From the NCBI GenBank assembly GCA_009930445.1, contig RZYD01000085.1, positions 1 to 8,727 of the forward strand: a DNA stretch of 8,727 bases, read 5' to 3'. Position numbers and translations under genes: made by a program. Source of the DNA: Bacteroidia bacterium (GTDB lineage: Bacteria > Bacteroidota > Bacteroidia > Bacteroidales > BM520). Shown piece by piece: positions 6,605-8,727 of this stretch (the stretch's first letter is position 1; each line of letters begins with the position of its first letter). The notes beneath the pieces were generated by a model, which had not been told where the DNA came from, did not search any database, and was given only the letters and a program-made list of their open reading frames with translations.

Positions 6605-6638
6605 TTTGTTATTTTTTTATCGTGATTTCGTAATTTTA
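6605..6638 (+). promoter_or_regulatory. Candidate promoter for ftsE
   Basis: TTTG (6605-6608), 22 bases and TAATTTTA (6631-6638) fit the Bacteroidota promoter with one change in the -7 element and a spacer at the long end of the range. A small CCTG...CAGG hairpin (6639-6652) and AGGAAG (6650-6655) lie between it and the ATG at 6658. The AGGAAG is only 2 nt from the ATG, too close for a standard ribosome binding site. Confidence 0.45.
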
Positions 6639-6657
6639 CCTGCTGAAACAGGAAGCT

Positions 6658-7344
6658 ATGGAGAAAAAAAGTGTTATTGCACTCCGGGATGTAAGGCTCT
6701 ACCAGCGGGAGATGCTGGTTTTAAGTGAAGTATCTTTTACCATTGAAAGTGGTAGTTTTGTATATCTGGTTGGAAAAACCGGTACCGGAAAAAGTACGCT
6801 GCTGCAATCACTTTATGGTGAGGTGCCCATTGCAGCGGGCGAGGCTAAAGTGGCCGGTTACGATCTTGTCAGGCTTTCGCCACGCGAAATTCCTTTGCTG
6901 CGCCGAAAATTGGGTATCGTTTTCCAGGATTTTCAGCTTCTTACCGACCGGTGTGTTACGGATAATTTGCTTTTTGTTCTGAAAGCTACGGGTTGGCGTG
7001 ATAAACAGAAAATGGCCGACCGTATGGAGGCAGTGCTGGAAATGGTAGGTCTGAAGACCAAAGGATACAAAATGCCGCATGAATTATCGGGCGGTGAGCA
7101 GCAGCGTGTAGTAATTGCCCGTGCTTTGCTTAATAATCCCGAGCTGATTCTCGCCGATGAGCCAACCGGAAACCTTGACCCGGATACTTCTCACGGCATC
7201 ATGCAACTGCTTTTTGATATCAGTAAAACGGGCACCGCTGTTTTAATGGCTACACACGACTATTCGCTTTTCCGTAAATTTCCCTCGCATATCATTAAAT
7301 GTGAAGGAGGACGGGTCAATACTTCAGATTATCTTTTTTATTAA
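6658..7344 (+). CDS. ftsE: Cell-division ABC transporter ATP-binding protein FtsE
   Basis: This 228-residue ABC ATPase is complete: Walker A GKTGTGKST (39-47), Q-loop Q90 within IVFQDFQLL (87-95), signature LSGGEQQR (143-150), Walker B LILADEP (163-169) with catalytic E168, D-loop GNLDPDT (171-177) and switch H200. The FQDFQLLTDRCVTDNL stretch, the 228-residue length and LFRKFPSHIIKCEGGRV near the end are typical of FtsE more than of LolD or MacB relatives. Family knowledge: FtsE pairs with the membrane protein FtsX at the inner membrane to control peptidoglycan hydrolases during division. No ftsX lies next to it here, a separation I believe is common in Bacteroidota. The gene ends in a stop codon overlapping that of the convergent glycosyltransferase. 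Confidence 0.88.
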   Translation: MEKKSVIALRDVRLYQREMLVLSEVSFTIESGSFVYLVGKTGTGKSTLLQSLYGEVPIAAGEAKVAGYDLVRLSPREIPLLRRKLGIVFQDFQLLTDRCVTDNLLFVLKATGWRDKQKMADRMEAVLEMVGLKTKGYKMPHELSGGEQQRVVIARALLNNPELILADEPTGNLDPDTSHGIMQLLFDISKTGTAVLMATHDYSLFRKFPSHIIKCEGGRVNTSDYLFY

Positions 7345-8477
7345 TCGAAGATTAATTCAATAAGTTTTTGGGCATTGTGGGTGTTTGAATAGAATCCATT
7401 GAGGGTTTCTTTGCGAAACTGCATCTCATTCGTGGTATAGGGTATGTCGGCAATACCGCTCAGAATTTCGATGAATTCGTCGGCTGTTTCGGCGTGATGA
7501 ACCAGTTTTCCAATTACAGTTCCGTTGTACATGGCTTTATTGGCAAGGATGTGCCGGCCTTGATAAATAGTATTTAAAAGTTTGAGTTTCAGGCCTGTAG
7601 CCTGAAAAGTAACCATCAGATGTGCATGTGCCTCAGTGATGAGTGTATTCATTTCGGGTGTAGTTGGGTTAGGTACCAGGGTAATATTCGGTTGTTTCGC
7701 AACTACTTCATTAATTTTACGGTCGGGATTTAGCCCGGCAAAAAGGATAGGTAATTGGCTGAAAGGGGCTATTTTTTCTGCAATAAAAATCCCTGCCCGG
7801 ATATTTTCGGCTACGGAAAGGTTTCCGTGGTAGAGTACATAATCGCCGCGGCCGGGTCGCCCTACGATGCAGTCGTTTTCATGGAAACTGGGGAGATGAA
7901 TAATCTTTTTATCCGGGAATTTCTTTTTAAGATACGCTGTATCACTGTCACTTACTGCCAGCATCAGGTTGGCATAGCGAAGTACTTTTTCATAGAGCCG
8001 TAGTTTGAAGGCTTCGATGAGGTAGTATATTTTCGGCCCGGGATTTTTTTCGGCTTTAAAAAGATTGTAGTAATACTGATGTTCAATATTGCTTTCTCTG
8101 TAAATTTTGAACCGTTTTTTTAATCGGGGGTCATTGAGAAAAAAACAGGAGTGAAGCCCTTCGAAAAGAATGGGATAGTCATCGGCCAGCAGGTGTTGGA
8201 TCAGGGCTTCGTTATTGCGGCTTTGAACAATATAGGGCTTCAGGCTTCCGGCAGATCCCATGCCGGTTTTTCTCTGGTAGTAATGCAGTTCATAGCAAAG
8301 TGATTCCAGTTCGGGTGCCGGTCCACGGTCATATTCAAAACAATGCAGGTGGATTTTAATCCCGGCGTTATATAGGGCGCGGATTTTATAATATACATCA
8401 ATAATTCCTCCGAAGTTTGGCGGGTACGGAATGTTAAAGGAGATGATATGTAAATGCCGCTCATCCATAGCGTTCAA
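7341..8477 (-). CDS. Glycosyltransferase, GT4-like (GT-B fold)
   Basis: This 378-residue protein has the two-domain GT-B layout. The N-terminal acceptor domain starts LHIISFNIPYPPNFGGIIDVYYKIRALYNAGI (9-40), with the glycine loop that opens GT4 enzymes. The C-terminal nucleotide-sugar domain starts at GDYVLYHGNLSVAENIRA (211-228) and includes FQATGLKLKLLNTIYQGRHILAN (291-313). Where many GT4 enzymes have a glutamate in the KLLE segment, this one has N302; my recollection is that a group of Bacteroidota enzymes shares this form. The sugar and acceptor cannot be told. It overlaps the upstream glycosyltransferase gene by 17 nt (8 nt if the ATG at 8468 is used), so both probably belong to one glycan-assembly operon extending beyond the right edge. 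Confidence 0.85.
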   Translation of the reverse strand: MNAMDERHLHIISFNIPYPPNFGGIIDVYYKIRALYNAGIKIHLHCFEYDRGPAPELESLCYELHYYQRKTGMGSAGSLKPYIVQSRNNEALIQHLLADDYPILFEGLHSCFFLNDPRLKKRFKIYRESNIEHQYYYNLFKAEKNPGPKIYYLIEAFKLRLYEKVLRYANLMLAVSDSDTAYLKKKFPDKKIIHLPSFHENDCIVGRPGRGDYVLYHGNLSVAENIRAGIFIAEKIAPFSQLPILFAGLNPDRKINEVVAKQPNITLVPNPTTPEMNTLITEAHAHLMVTFQATGLKLKLLNTIYQGRHILANKAMYNGTVIGKLVHHAETADEFIEILSGIADIPYTTNEMQFRKETLNGFYSNTHNAQKLIELIFD

Positions 8478-8727
8478 AAATAGCTAAAAGAATTTTCTCT
8501 TCCTCTTCCCAGCGTAATTCCTGTACTGCGTGCTTAAGGTTTTTTTTCCAGCGTTTGTATTGCACTTCGTCGGCCAGTGCCTCATTAAGAGTTTGGGCAA
8601 TCTGTGCGGGTTGATGGCCTGGAATAAAGGCTCCAATGTCGTATGTTGTAATTATCCGCTCAATTTCGGGCAACCGGGAGGCAATAACCGGCACCCCCGA
8701 ATGAATGTAATCGAAAAGTTTGTTGGG
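8461..8727 (-). CDS. Glycosyltransferase, GT4-like, C-terminal part
   Basis: These are the last 88 residues of a protein whose 5' end lies beyond the right edge. The opening segment PNKLFDYIHSGVPVIASRLPEIERII is the classic nucleotide-sugar-binding region of GT4 enzymes (N/K-L-F-D/E-Y-...-G-x-P-V-I), followed by DIGAFIPGHQPAQIAQTLNEAL and a helical end. The frame is open to the edge, so the GTG at 8694 is internal and not a start. Its stop overlaps the start of the next glycosyltransferase gene. Confidence 0.88.
   Translation of the reverse strand, partial: PNKLFDYIHSGVPVIASRLPEIERIITTYDIGAFIPGHQPAQIAQTLNEALADEVQYKRWKKNLKHAVQELRWEEEEKILLAIFERYG

Noticed and set aside
6779..6788. 10-bp palindrome CCGGTACCGG
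   Set aside because: It lies within the Walker A codons of ftsE and follows from coding for the G-T-G-K region; it has no sign of being a binding site.
1..8727. CRISPR arrays, insertion sequences, tRNA or rRNA genes, attachment sites
   Set aside because: No spaced direct repeats, transposase frames, paired terminal repeats or tRNA-like cloverleafs were seen by eye on either strand.

Overview
The window is chromosomal sequence from a Gram-negative member of the Bacteroidota, probably a Bacteroidales-type lineage. The evidence is a DUF4831-type exported protein, a Tic20/DUF4870-like small membrane protein, a metal-dependent type KdsA, and several upstream sites matching the Bacteroidota promoter (TTTG, about 20 bases, TAnnTTTG) instead of the sigma-70 form. 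Most genes lack a clear Shine-Dalgarno sequence, which also fits. Base composition and coding style look uniform. I see no mobile element, CRISPR array, tRNA or rRNA.

Layout. Bases 1-2359 (+) hold a tightly coupled run: the 3' end of a heptose-1-phosphate nucleotidyltransferase gene (HddC-like), a GmhB-type heptose bisphosphate phosphatase overlapping it by 20 nt, and a sodium:solute symporter overlapping that by 4 nt. After a 143-nt gap comes a secreted DUF4831 protein (2503-3624, +). It converges, with only 7 nt between stops, on a two-gene minus-strand unit: kdsA (4754-3939) followed 4 nt later by a 100-residue membrane protein (3934-3632). A 235-nt divergent intergenic region carries promoter candidates for both directions. 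On the plus strand it leads to an unrecognised 222-residue exported protein (4990-5658). A strong hairpin at 5771-5803 separates this gene from a convergent pepE (6553-5810, -). A 104-nt divergent region separates pepE from an FtsE-type ABC ATPase (6658-7344, +). The ftsE stop codon overlaps, tail to tail, the stop of a glycosyltransferase gene (8477-7341, -), which in turn overlaps the 3' end of a second glycosyltransferase running off the right edge (8727-8461, -).

How the genes fit together. The theme is cell-envelope sugar metabolism. The left edge makes and activates D-glycero-D-manno-heptose, kdsA makes the Kdo precursor of lipopolysaccharide inner core, and the glycosyltransferases at the right edge build a glycan of unknown type. 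FtsE belongs to cell division and envelope remodelling, and PepE to peptide turnover. The symporter, DUF4831 protein, small membrane protein and exported protein have no assigned substrate or partner.

I do not see a convincing new multi-gene system. The most open items are the unrecognised exported protein with its well-formed promoter and leader hairpin, the altered metal loop of GmhB, and the unexplained leader before the DUF4831 gene.
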